Below are positions 25,736 through 33,951 of a DNA stretch of 37,488 nt, piece after piece. Location of the stretch: contig JACRER010000030.1 of the NCBI GenBank assembly GCA_016234365.1, positions 1-37,488 of the forward strand. Reading direction: 5' to 3'. How positions within the stretch are numbered: position 1 is the first letter of the stretch; each line of letters opens with the position of its first letter. Origin of the DNA: Elusimicrobiota bacterium (GTDB taxonomy: Bacteria; Elusimicrobiota; Elusimicrobia; Elusimicrobiales; UBA9959). A program made the translations under genes and the position numbers. The notes under the pieces were generated by a model. It was not told where the DNA came from. It worked only from the letters and a program-made list of their open reading frames with translations, and ran no database searches.

Positions 25736-28285
25736 ATGCATATTACAGGGCCCAAAGTGCTAGCGATAGACGATGATACGGATTATCTTGATATTCTGCG
25801 GGCCGCTATTTCCGGCTTGTTCCCGGGCGCGACCGTCTTTACCGGCATTGGCGGCAAGCAGGGGCTGGCCCTTGCGCTGGCCAATGATCCCGACGTCATC
25901 CTGCTGGATATCACCATGCCCGATATGGACGGGTACGAGGTGTGCCGGCGGCTGAAGCGCGACGGCCGCCTGAAGAATATTCCGGTAGTGTTCGTGACGG
26001 CCGCGCATGTGGAAAAAGAGAGCCGGATAAAAGCCCTGGAGGCGGGAGGAGACGGCTTTCTGGCCAAGCCCTTCGATACGGAGGAGCTTTCGGCGCAGAT
26101 CCGGGCCATGACAAAGATAAAAGCGGCCAATACTTCCGGCAAACTTACCAGGGAGCACCTGGAGATCCTGGTCCAGAGGCACACCGCTGACCTTAAAAAA
26201 GAACTTGCCGAGCGCATCCGGGCGGACAGTGAACTGCTGGAATCGCGGCAGCTGCTCAACGGGATAATCAACTCCTTGCCTGTAAGGGTTTTCTGGAAGA
26301 ACCGCGACCTGGTCTACCTGGGCTGCAATGCCCTGTTCGCGCAGGACGCCGGACTTGCCGGCCCCGAGGAGATAGTGGGAAAGGACGACCGCCAGTTGGT
26401 CTGGCGCGAGCAGGCGCAACTGTACCGCGACGGCGACCGCCGGGTAATAGAGAGCGGGCGGCCAAAACTGCTGATAGAGGAATCCCAGACTACGCCGTCC
26501 GGAGAGACCATCTCCCTTCTTACAAGCAAGATCCCGTTGCGCGATTCCGGCGGCAACATCATCGGAGTGCTCGGTGTGTATATGGATATCAGCGCAAGAA
26601 AAATGGCCGAGGAGGCGCTCCGGGAAGCTTTTGAAATGCAGGGGGCGCTTAACTCCATGATGCAGAGATCCCTTGCCGGTATCACGCTGCGTGAAAAACT
26701 GGACGGCCATCTCGCGGCCCTGTTCACGCTGCCAAAACTGCCGCTGCAGCCCAAAGGTGCCGTTTTTCTCACCGCCCCAAGGGGCGATGCCGTCAGCCTG
26801 GCCGCGCAGCAGGGGTTGTCCGCCGCCACACAGGCCGCTTTTTCCGAGATCCCGCTGGAACATTTTATATGCGGCAAAGCGGCGGCCGGCGGCCTGTCCG
26901 CGGAAACCTCCGCTCCCGGCCCGGATCACGACGCTTTCTGCAAGGAGTCCGGATCTCACCGGCATTACTGCGCGCACATCTCCGCCGGGGGGGAAATACT
27001 GGGAGTTCTTGTTCTCTACCTCAAAGACGGCGGCGCGCTTACGGACAGTCAGCGGCGCTTTGTGGGGTCGGCTACCGACATTATGGCTGAAAATATCCTG
27101 CACGCGCGCACCGAGGCGCGGCTGGCCCAGTCGCAGAGGCTGGAGTCCGTGGGCCGGCTGGCCGGCGGCGTGGCCCATGACTTTAACAATATCCTCACCG
27201 CCATCCGCGGATATACCGAATTCATACTTAAGGGCCTGGATGAGCAGGACCCTAAAACGGAGGACGTCCGCGAAATCATTACGGCGGCGGACCGCGCCAG
27301 TTCTCTTACCAGGCAGTTGCTGGCCTTCAGCAGGCGGCAGGTAATGACGTCCAAGGCCGCCGACCTGAATAAATGCGTTGGCGACATAACTAACATGCTC
27401 CGCAGGCTGATAGGGGAGGATATCAAACTGGCGACAAAACTGGCCCCGGTGCCATGTACCGCCTTTCTGGACGTAGGGCAGATAGAGCAGGTGCTGGTTA
27501 ACCTGGTGGTCAACGCGCGCGACGCCATGCCGGGAGGGGGGCAGATAGAACTTTCCACGGAATTGCTGGCCGCGTCCGCTGAATTGGCGCAGGCGCATCC
27601 CGAGCTGCCTCACGGACCCCTGGTGTGCCTGAAAGTGAGCGATACCGGCTGCGGGATGACCGACGAGGTGAAGAAACACCTTTTTGAACCGTTCTTTACC
27701 ACGAAAGAGCGCGGCAAAGGCACCGGGTTGGGGCTTTCCACCGTTTTCGGGATCGTGAAACAGATAGGCGGGGATATCGAAGTGGAAAGCGAACCGGGAG
27801 CGGGGGCCGTATTCCGTATTTACTTCCCGCTGTTCGAAGCGAGGGACGCTGGGGCCGCCGCCGGCGCACAAGGCGCCGCGGGCGCCGGGGCGGTAGGCAC
27901 CGAGACCATACTGCTGGTGGAGGACGAGGAAAGCCTGCGCCGCCTTGGCCGGAGGATACTGGTGTCCAGCGGTTATACGGTCCTGGAGGCGGCCGGCGGC
28001 GCCGAAGCGCTAAGGGCGCTCGAACTCCACGGAAAGCCGGTGGACTTGCTTTTGACCGACGTAATAATGCCGGGCATGAGCGGCCGGGACCTGGCCCGCG
28101 AGATAGCGCGTAAAGGCCTGGCGCCCAGAACGCTTTACATGTCGGGATATACGGACGACGCCATAGTTAAGCACGGCGTCCTGGAAACGGGCCTCTCCTT
28201 CATTTACAAGCCGTTCACCGTGGACGCGCTGAGCCTGAAGGTGCGCACCGTGCTGGACGCTCCCGCGGACCAGTCCGCAGCCTGA
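25736..28285 (+). CDS. Soluble hybrid sensor histidine kinase (REC-PAS-GAF-HisKA-HATPase-REC)
   Basis: An 849-residue kinase without membrane segments. Receiver 1 has Asp58 in VILLDITMPDMDG. A coiled linker leads to a PAS domain (about 175-300), then a GAF-like domain (about 310-460). The HisKA H-box is GGVAHDFNNILTAIRG with His481. The ATPase domain has the N-box NLVVNARDAM, G1 DTGCGM and G2 GTGLGLSTVFG. Receiver 2 has Asp775 in LLLTDVIMPGMSG. ATG 25736 is chosen: receiver 1 starts at once and a GGGGG ribosome site lies about 9 bases upstream; longer versions add 7-19 residues. No DNA-binding partner is adjacent. A strong terminator follows. Confidence 0.9.
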   Translation: MHITGPKVLAIDDDTDYLDILRAAISGLFPGATVFTGIGGKQGLALALANDPDVILLDITMPDMDGYEVCRRLKRDGRLKNIPVVFVTAAHVEKESRIKALEAGGDGFLAKPFDTEELSAQIRAMTKIKAANTSGKLTREHLEILVQRHTADLKKELAERIRADSELLESRQLLNGIINSLPVRVFWKNRDLVYLGCNALFAQDAGLAGPEEIVGKDDRQLVWREQAQLYRDGDRRVIESGRPKLLIEESQTTPSGETISLLTSKIPLRDSGGNIIGVLGVYMDISARKMAEEALREAFEMQGALNSMMQRSLAGITLREKLDGHLAALFTLPKLPLQPKGAVFLTAPRGDAVSLAAQQGLSAATQAAFSEIPLEHFICGKAAAGGLSAETSAPGPDHDAFCKESGSHRHYCAHISAGGEILGVLVLYLKDGGALTDSQRRFVGSATDIMAENILHARTEARLAQSQRLESVGRLAGGVAHDFNNILTAIRGYTEFILKGLDEQDPKTEDVREIITAADRASSLTRQLLAFSRRQVMTSKAADLNKCVGDITNMLRRLIGEDIKLATKLAPVPCTAFLDVGQIEQVLVNLVVNARDAMPGGGQIELSTELLAASAELAQAHPELPHGPLVCLKVSDTGCGMTDEVKKHLFEPFFTTKERGKGTGLGLSTVFGIVKQIGGDIEVESEPGAGAVFRIYFPLFEARDAGAAAGAQGAAGAGAVGTETILLVEDEESLRRLGRRILVSSGYTVLEAAGGAEALRALELHGKPVDLLLTDVIMPGMSGRDLAREIARKGLAPRTLYMSGYTDDAIVKHGVLETGLSFIYKPFTVDALSLKVRTVLDAPADQSAA

Positions 28286-28313
28286 CCCCACCCCTAAGGC
28301 CTAACGCGGCATG

Positions 28314-28355
28314 GGCCCAAAAACATCTTGTTTTTGGGCCTTTCGCTTCTATTTT
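28314..28355 (+). terminator. Terminator after the hybrid kinase
   Basis: GGCCCAAAAAC (28314-28324) pairs perfectly with GTTTTTGGGCC (28330-28340), followed by TTTCGCTTCTATTTT. Confidence 0.88.
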
Positions 28356-28407
28356 AAGGAGGGTTGGATAACTTAAAATTTATAAGCAGCCAAACAAGGA
28401 GCCAAGA

Positions 28408-29652
28408 ATGTCCAAAAAACTTTCCCTGTTAGTGCCCGCGGTGGTCCTGGGTTTTTCCGCTAACGCCTTCGCCTGGAGTTCCATCGCGCTGCTTGGTTCC
28501 TCTACCCATACCAAAATAGCCGCCAAAGCGCTCAGCGTCACGGACCTGGGCCAGTACCCCGACATGGATTATCATTCCGACGGCATCAAGAACGGCTCCA
28601 CTTCCGAGGCCGGCCACGAAAAGATCCATAACGGCGGCGGCAAACTGAAGGACTGGTGGGACGGCGCCGACGGCCGCGGCACGCTGAAAGGCGGCGTGCT
28701 GCCCAACTACACCCAGCTCAGGATAGACGACGCCTACATGAACATAGGCCGCATGTGCCACCTGACGCAGGACCAGGCCGTGCCGGCCCACGCCGCGCAT
28801 ATCCCGCACAGCATCGTGGTGAAACTTCCTTCCGACGGGGTGGAAAAATACGTGAAGTCGGACACTACTTTCGGCGAGATCCCCCTGGTGGCCGCGGACA
28901 AACTCCCTTACGAATATTACCAGGCCCTGCAGAACGATACCCGCAGCCACCTGCCGGAATGGATCAGCCCGGTCACCGGCAAGCCCTTCTGGACCGAGGC
29001 CGAGGACGGCGGGCGCTTCCGCGACGTGACGCTTGGCCCGATAGGGTCTTATGGGACCGGCGTCGACACTTTCCTGCAGTCCGCGCAGCAGAACCTGAAG
29101 GCCGGCGGCCTGAGCGCGCGTGAAATACTTTACCGCCAACTCGGGATGGCGGCCGGTTATACCAGGGCCCTCATAGAGTCCGCCTCCAAAACGCTGCCCC
29201 CGCTGGTTTCCGGCTTCGCCGTGTATCCCAACGTGCTCGCTCCCGGCCATAAGGCGGAGATCGCCTTCACCGCCCTGGAGAACCGCACCCGCCACGTGAA
29301 ATACTCCGTCACCATTTCCCCGAAAGACGGCCAGCCCGTGGCCGCCTTCACCGGCGACGTGAGCCTGGACAAGCCGCGCCCTTCGTTCAACAACACCGGC
29401 GACAACGCCCCGGCCGTAAAGCCAGCGGACGAGAGCCTGTTCAACCGCCGCGTGACCATAAAGTGGGACGGTACCGTGGCCGGCCGCCAGCTGCCCGAGG
29501 GCACGTATACGGTGCAGGTCCAGTTGACCGACGACGACGGTAACACCGTCCCGGACTCGGTCAACGCGGACGATACCCACGACAACGATACCCTCAGGGT
29601 CCTCTCCGTGGTCAGCACGGAGCCGGAAGACATGGCGCTCTCTTTCAACTGA
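28408..29652 (+). CDS. Exported zinc-dependent phospholipase C-like protein with C-terminal Ig-like domain
   Basis: A 414-residue protein. The signal peptide ends ANAFA, and cleavage would leave Trp23 as the first residue. That is the hallmark of the phospholipase C / S1-P1 nuclease fold, where the N-terminal Trp binds zinc. His34 (SSTHTKIA) and the His118-x3-Asp122-x5-His128 motif (HLTQDQAVPAH) fit the other zinc ligands; His residues at 60-75 may add more. From about 270 a beta-sandwich domain follows, with the LPEGTYTVQVQLTDDDGN pattern of FlgD-Ig-like repeats. AAGGAG is 7-8 bases before the ATG, one of the few clear ribosome sites here. It stands between two terminators. Lipid versus nucleic-acid substrate cannot be told by eye. 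Confidence 0.8.
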   Translation: MSKKLSLLVPAVVLGFSANAFAWSSIALLGSSTHTKIAAKALSVTDLGQYPDMDYHSDGIKNGSTSEAGHEKIHNGGGKLKDWWDGADGRGTLKGGVLPNYTQLRIDDAYMNIGRMCHLTQDQAVPAHAAHIPHSIVVKLPSDGVEKYVKSDTTFGEIPLVAADKLPYEYYQALQNDTRSHLPEWISPVTGKPFWTEAEDGGRFRDVTLGPIGSYGTGVDTFLQSAQQNLKAGGLSAREILYRQLGMAAGYTRALIESASKTLPPLVSGFAVYPNVLAPGHKAEIAFTALENRTRHVKYSVTISPKDGQPVAAFTGDVSLDKPRPSFNNTGDNAPAVKPADESLFNRRVTIKWDGTVAGRQLPEGTYTVQVQLTDDDGNTVPDSVNADDTHDNDTLRVLSVVSTEPEDMALSFN

Positions 29653-29670
29653 CTGCCGCGCTTCGCTAGG

Positions 29671-29702
29671 AAAGGCCCGGCCCCTGCCGGGCCTTTTCTT
29701 TA
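29671..29702 (+). terminator. Terminator after the phospholipase C-like gene
   Basis: AAAGGCCCGGC (29671-29681) pairs with GCCGGGCCTTT (29686-29696), followed by TCTTTA. Confidence 0.88.
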
Positions 29703-29727
29703 TACTCGCGCGACGCGAATATTATTG

Positions 29728-29733
29728 TAGAAT
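29728..29733 (+). promoter_or_regulatory. -10 element of the diguanylate cyclase operon
   Basis: TAGAAT six bases before ATG 29740, in an AT-rich pocket. No -35 match at 16-18 bases, so an activator or another sigma factor may be needed. Confidence 0.5.
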
Positions 29734-29739
29734 TAGGGC

Positions 29740-31080
29740 ATGTTCAGGCCCAACGCCTTCGCCAAGGTGGCTGGCCCGGCGGCAATACTGCTCGCCGTCG
29801 GCTGGACTATCTGGCTTTGGCCCGCCCACTTCCTCTGGGTCTACCCCGCCAGCGGGGCGCTCTTCCTGTGGTTCTCCTGGTCGGGCGAGCGCGAGATAAA
29901 ATACATCTTCCTGTTCCTGGTCACGGCGGCGGGCTTTATCCTGCCCAAACTTTCCCCGGCCGGGGATTCCCCGGCGCTGATGGCCGGTGCGGTGGCGGAG
30001 GTGCTGTGCCTTTGGCTGCTGTTCTACGCGCTTTCCCGCGCGGAGACTTCCCGGCAGGCCGCCCGCGAGCGGGCCGAAGAGGCCGAGGCTGCGGCCGCGG
30101 AGAAAGTGCGCAACCTGGAGGACGAACTGGCCCGCTACCGCCTGCACCTGGACAGCACGCTGGCCCGCATCCGGGACAAGGGAGCCCTCTCTTCCGCCAT
30201 CCACGATATGGGCGCCGCCGCCGCGCCCGACGAAGTGAAGGCCCGGCTGGAAGCTTTGCTGCGGAAATATTTCCCCGGGGCGGCCGTGGAACTGCGCAGC
30301 GGCGCGCCGCGCGACTTCGCCGATCACTGGGTGGCCGAGCGCAAGATCCCCCTGCTGGTGCGCAATTCCGAGACGGATACGCGGTTTTCCCGCGGCCTGT
30401 TCGCCGCGGCCGAGCGTTCCTTCATGGCGCTGCCGCTCTACCTCTTCGGCAACCTGGTCGGGTTCGTGCGGGCGTCAGCCCCGGAGCCGGACCGCTTTAA
30501 GTCCGAGGACCTGCGCGGCGCGGAACTGGCCTGCACGCTGGCCGGCGTCAGCATGGAGAATATCTACCTCTTCGAGAAGGTCAACGAGCTGGCCATCAAG
30601 GACGGCCTGACCGGGCTTTACACGCACCGCGCCTTCCAGAGCCGCCTGGAGGAAGAGATCCTGCGCGCCGCCCGCTCCAAGGTGCCGTTCTCCATGATCA
30701 TGGCGGACATCGACCATTTCAAATCCTATAACGACAACTTCGGCCACCAGGCCGGGGACGCCGTGCTTAAGGCCGTGGCCGAGACCTTCTCCGCCGGCGT
30801 GCGCGACATAGACTTCGCGTCGCGCTACGGCGGCGAGGAATTCGCGCTGGTCATCACCGGCGCCACCCGCGCGCAGGCCGCCGCCGCGGCGGAAGGCATG
30901 CGCCTGGCGCTGGAAGCCCGCTCTTTCACTTTTAACGGCAAGCCCTCGCGGGTCACGGCCAGCTTCGGCGTGGCCGAATTCCCGGCCGACGGCGCCGCAG
31001 CCGGCCAGCTGGTGCGGGCGGCCGACGAAAGGCTCTACCGCGCCAAGGAAAGCGGCCGCAACAGGGTGGTGGCGCAATGA
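29740..31080 (+). CDS. Membrane diguanylate cyclase with GAF domain and intact I-site
   Basis: A 446-residue protein. Three hydrophobic segments fill about residues 8-100, followed by a coiled coil (about 103-150) and a GAF-like domain (about 155-280). The GGDEF domain covers about 285-446, with active-site GGEEF at 364-368. RDID at 355-358 lies exactly five residues before it and is a complete RxxD inhibitory site, so product feedback is expected. It makes cyclic di-GMP from two GTP at the inner face of the membrane. It is the first gene of a seven-gene run, and its stop overlaps the start of the next cyclase (ATGA). Confidence 0.9.
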   Translation: MFRPNAFAKVAGPAAILLAVGWTIWLWPAHFLWVYPASGALFLWFSWSGEREIKYIFLFLVTAAGFILPKLSPAGDSPALMAGAVAEVLCLWLLFYALSRAETSRQAARERAEEAEAAAAEKVRNLEDELARYRLHLDSTLARIRDKGALSSAIHDMGAAAAPDEVKARLEALLRKYFPGAAVELRSGAPRDFADHWVAERKIPLLVRNSETDTRFSRGLFAAAERSFMALPLYLFGNLVGFVRASAPEPDRFKSEDLRGAELACTLAGVSMENIYLFEKVNELAIKDGLTGLYTHRAFQSRLEEEILRAARSKVPFSMIMADIDHFKSYNDNFGHQAGDAVLKAVAETFSAGVRDIDFASRYGGEEFALVITGATRAQAAAAAEGMRLALEARSFTFNGKPSRVTASFGVAEFPADGAAAGQLVRAADERLYRAKESGRNRVVAQ

Positions 31081-32318
31081 ATTCTTCCAGCTTCTGGGTA
31101 GCCGCCGCCACCGCCGCGCCGGTGCTTTCTTATTTTGTCGGGCGGCTGAACCGCTGGGCCGGCTTTGCTGCCGGATTGGCGGCTTTCGCCTTCTGTTCCT
31201 TCATGCTGGCGGGCGAGATAGCGGCCGGGGCGCCTTACGCGGCTCTGGCGCTCTGGTCCGCCGCGGCCCTGGCGCATTCCGTCTACCTTAACGGCCTGTC
31301 CCCTTCCGGGGCGGCCGCCCCGCGGCTGGCCGACGCGCTGAAGAAGGCGGCCGCGCTGGAGGCCGAGCTTGCCCGTGTAAAGAAAGAAGCCACGCTCAAC
31401 GCCGCCGGCGAGAAGCGCTCCCTGGCCGTCTATTCTTCCGTAAAACTCCTTTCCGAGACCATGGAGCCTCACGCCGCCGCCAAACAGATGGGGAAATACC
31501 TGGCGGATTTCTTCGGCACGGAAGAGGCCGCGCTTTACATGGCCTCTTCGGCCGCCGAGGGGGCCGCGCTGGAACTTTTTGCGCAGGGCGCCAGGGCCTC
31601 GGCCCTGCCGCCGCTGGACCGGCTGCTGGCCGCGGCCGGCGCTTTCCCGGCGGCCGCCGGTGAATTGTCCGGGGTGACGCTGGCGCCGGTGGCCGCCGGC
31701 GGCCTGCCGCTGGGGCTGCTCGCCGTGCGCGGCGCGGATGCCGCGGGCGCGGCGCATTTCGCCTCCGAGATCTCCTACGCCCTCAAGCGCGTTATCCTGT
31801 TCAGGCAGGTAGAGTGGCTGTCGCTTACCGACGGCCTGACCGGGCTCTGGCGCCGCAGCGCGCTGGACGAGAAGATCCGCGAGGAGATCCGGCGCGCCTC
31901 CGCCTTCAAGACCCCGATGGGTTTTATGATAGCCGACATAGACCATTTTAAGCGCCTCAACGACACTTACGGCCACCAGTTCGGCGACGCCGTGCTGCGG
32001 CGCGTGGCGCAGCTGCTGAAAGCCGGAGTGTACGAGACCGACTTCGTTGGCCGCTACGGAGGCGAGGAGTTCGGCATCGTGCTGCCGCGCGCGGACTCGG
32101 CAGGCCTCTTGCGCAAGGCCGAGACCATGCGCGCGCGCATTGAGGGCGAGGTTTTTTCGCAGGGCCTTGAAAAAGTCCGGCTGACGGTTTCCATCGGCAT
32201 AGCGCATTTCCCCAGGGACGGGCGCACGCCGGAGGAACTGGTGGCGGCGGCCGACAAGGCCTTGTACGCCGCCAAGGAAGGCGGCCGCAACAGGATCGTG
32301 GAAGCCGGGCAATACTGA
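31077..32318 (+). CDS. Second membrane diguanylate cyclase, lacking the I-site arginine
   Basis: A 413-residue protein with the same plan as its neighbour: two or three N-terminal hydrophobic segments, a short coiled coil, a GAF-like middle domain (about 120-245) and a GGDEF domain. The active-site motif GGEEF is at 328-332. At the I-site position it has YETD (319-322), so the Arg of RxxD is missing and feedback inhibition should be weak or absent. ATG 31077 overlaps the stop of the first cyclase, showing translational coupling. The pair probably arose by tandem duplication. Stimulus unknown. Confidence 0.9.
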   Translation: MNSSSFWVAAATAAPVLSYFVGRLNRWAGFAAGLAAFAFCSFMLAGEIAAGAPYAALALWSAAALAHSVYLNGLSPSGAAAPRLADALKKAAALEAELARVKKEATLNAAGEKRSLAVYSSVKLLSETMEPHAAAKQMGKYLADFFGTEEAALYMASSAAEGAALELFAQGARASALPPLDRLLAAAGAFPAAAGELSGVTLAPVAAGGLPLGLLAVRGADAAGAAHFASEISYALKRVILFRQVEWLSLTDGLTGLWRRSALDEKIREEIRRASAFKTPMGFMIADIDHFKRLNDTYGHQFGDAVLRRVAQLLKAGVYETDFVGRYGGEEFGIVLPRADSAGLLRKAETMRARIEGEVFSQGLEKVRLTVSIGIAHFPRDGRTPEELVAAADKALYAAKEGGRNRIVEAGQY

Positions 32319-32345
32319 CGGCGCAATGAACATCGGAGGGATCAC

Positions 32346-33389
32346 ATGGAAGAACAGAATATAGGCGGCGCGGCGCCGCAGGCTGAAGAACCCAGGAAAA
32401 CCGCGGTGCAGACGCCGGCGCCTGGCGGCACCAGGGTCTGGCTCAAGCTGATAGCCGGGTTGTACCTGGTCTCGCTGGTGGCCGCTTTCGCGCTCATCGC
32501 CAAAGCCGACGCGGTAAAAAAGACGCGCGCCAAGGAGATGGATATTTCCAAACTCTCCGCGCTGACCAAAGCCAAGAAGGACGCCGTTGGCGTGGTGGAG
32601 ATCTACGGCGCCATCTCGCAGGGCAGTTCGTCCCGTTCCTGGGAGCGCGGCAGCCAGCAGATAGCCCGGAAAATAGCCGAGGTGGCGGCCGAGAAGGAAG
32701 TGAAGGCCGTGGTGCTGGATATCAACACGCCCGGCGGTTCTGTCGGGGCCGTGCAGGAAATTTATTCGGTCATCCGCCGCGCCAAACTGGAGACCAAGAA
32801 GCCGTTCATCGCGCGCTTCGGCGAAGTGTCCGCCAGCGGCGGTTACTACGTGGCCTCGGCCTGCGACCTCATAGTGGCCCAGCCCGGAACCATCACCGGT
32901 TCCATCGGCGTTATCTTCAGCGTCGCCAACTTCGAGGGCCTGATGAAGAAGGTCGGCTTTAAGAGCGAGGCCATCAAGTCCGGCAAGTTCAAGGACATCG
33001 GCTCGCCCACGCGCGAGATGACGCCCGAAGAGCGGCGCCTGCTGCAGGGGATGATAGACGATTCTTACGCGCAGTTCGTGGCCGCGGTCGCCGAAGGCAG
33101 GAAGATGCCGGAGGACAAGGTGAAGCTGCTTGCCGACGGCCGTATCTATACCGGCCGCCAGGGCCTCGAGAACGGGCTGGTGGACAAACTGGGCGACCTG
33201 CAGGACGCGCTGGACGCGGCCGGCGAGATGGGCGGAATAGGAAAAAAACCCCGCATCGTCAGGGAGACGGCCCCGTTCGAGCAGTTCCTGTCGCTGATGG
33301 ACAGCCGCTTGCAGCCGTTCGGGACCAAGGCGATGGCCGACGCGCTGGGTGCTACGCCTTCCCTGGAATACCGCTGGGACGGGCGCTGA
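32346..33389 (+). CDS. sppA: Signal peptide peptidase SppA, short (36K) type
   Basis: A 347-residue membrane-anchored S49 protease that degrades leftover signal peptides. It has one N-terminal hydrophobic helix (about 34-56). VLDINTPGGSVGA forms the first conserved strand and turn. The nucleophile is Ser164 in VSASGGYYVASA. Lys216 in SGKFKDIGSP, 52 residues later, is the likely catalytic base; the same spacing is found in the Bacillus enzyme. TGSIGVIF is also present. GGAGG about 7 bases before the ATG is a good ribosome site. It lies 27 bases after the second cyclase. Confidence 0.92.
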   Translation: MEEQNIGGAAPQAEEPRKTAVQTPAPGGTRVWLKLIAGLYLVSLVAAFALIAKADAVKKTRAKEMDISKLSALTKAKKDAVGVVEIYGAISQGSSSRSWERGSQQIARKIAEVAAEKEVKAVVLDINTPGGSVGAVQEIYSVIRRAKLETKKPFIARFGEVSASGGYYVASACDLIVAQPGTITGSIGVIFSVANFEGLMKKVGFKSEAIKSGKFKDIGSPTREMTPEERRLLQGMIDDSYAQFVAAVAEGRKMPEDKVKLLADGRIYTGRQGLENGLVDKLGDLQDALDAAGEMGGIGKKPRIVRETAPFEQFLSLMDSRLQPFGTKAMADALGATPSLEYRWDGR

Positions 33390-33390
33390 T

Positions 33391-33948
33391 ATGGCCGTGC
33401 TCTCCACGCTTGAAGTTCTGATAGACCGCCCTGAGGCGCTGGCCGCCTACGAGAAACCCGCGGGCCTCGGGCGCGCGGGGTTTGCCGGTTACTTCGCCGG
33501 CACGCTGGGCCTGTTCATGTTCCTTCGCCTGCAGGCGATGGTGCCCCCCGGGGCGCTCTCCTTGCTGGCCATGTTCTTCTTCGTGCTGGCGGCCAACTTC
33601 CTGTTCGCCGGCGTGATCCACCTGTTCATGGAGCTTACCGGCGCCGACCCGGCGCCGCGCGGCGGGGCGGCGCGGCTTTTCCAGGCGTTCGGCTGCACGG
33701 ACTTCCTGCTGGCCGCGCTGGTGCCGCTCGGCTTCCTGCACCGGGCCAACGTGTTCAACGGCCTCCTCGGGTTCTGCGCCTGCATCCTGGTCCTGCTCTG
33801 GGCGCGCGTGCGCCTGGTGCGCCGGCTCTACCCGGTGTCGGGCAACAAGGCCCTGCTGGCCGTCTGGCTGCCCTACGCCGCGCTCACCGCGCTGTTCTTC
33901 GTGGGCCTGGTCTACGGGCTGGCCTGGTTCGTCTGGCTGCTGGTGTAA
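33391..33948 (+). CDS. Small multi-pass membrane protein, Yip1-like
   Basis: A 185-residue protein with about five hydrophobic segments. A soluble start of about 20 residues (LEVLIDRPEAL) and the G-T-hydrophobic pattern resemble Yip1-domain membrane proteins. The start is ATG 33391, one base after the sppA stop; a longer frame would lie inside sppA. The nnrE start follows three bases after its stop. Function unknown; position suggests co-translation with sppA. Confidence 0.65.
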   Translation: MAVLSTLEVLIDRPEALAAYEKPAGLGRAGFAGYFAGTLGLFMFLRLQAMVPPGALSLLAMFFFVLAANFLFAGVIHLFMELTGADPAPRGGAARLFQAFGCTDFLLAALVPLGFLHRANVFNGLLGFCACILVLLWARVRLVRRLYPVSGNKALLAVWLPYAALTALFFVGLVYGLAWFVWLLV

Positions 33949-33951
33949 AAA

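Noticed and set aside
25760-27871. 703-codon minus-strand frame opposite the hybrid kinase
   Set aside because: No motifs, no ribosome site, and the plus strand has complete kinase and receiver signatures.
31035-33407. 790-codon minus-strand frame across the second cyclase and sppA
   Set aside because: It covers two genes with intact catalytic motifs and an overlapping start and stop on the plus strand; its translation is compositionally odd.
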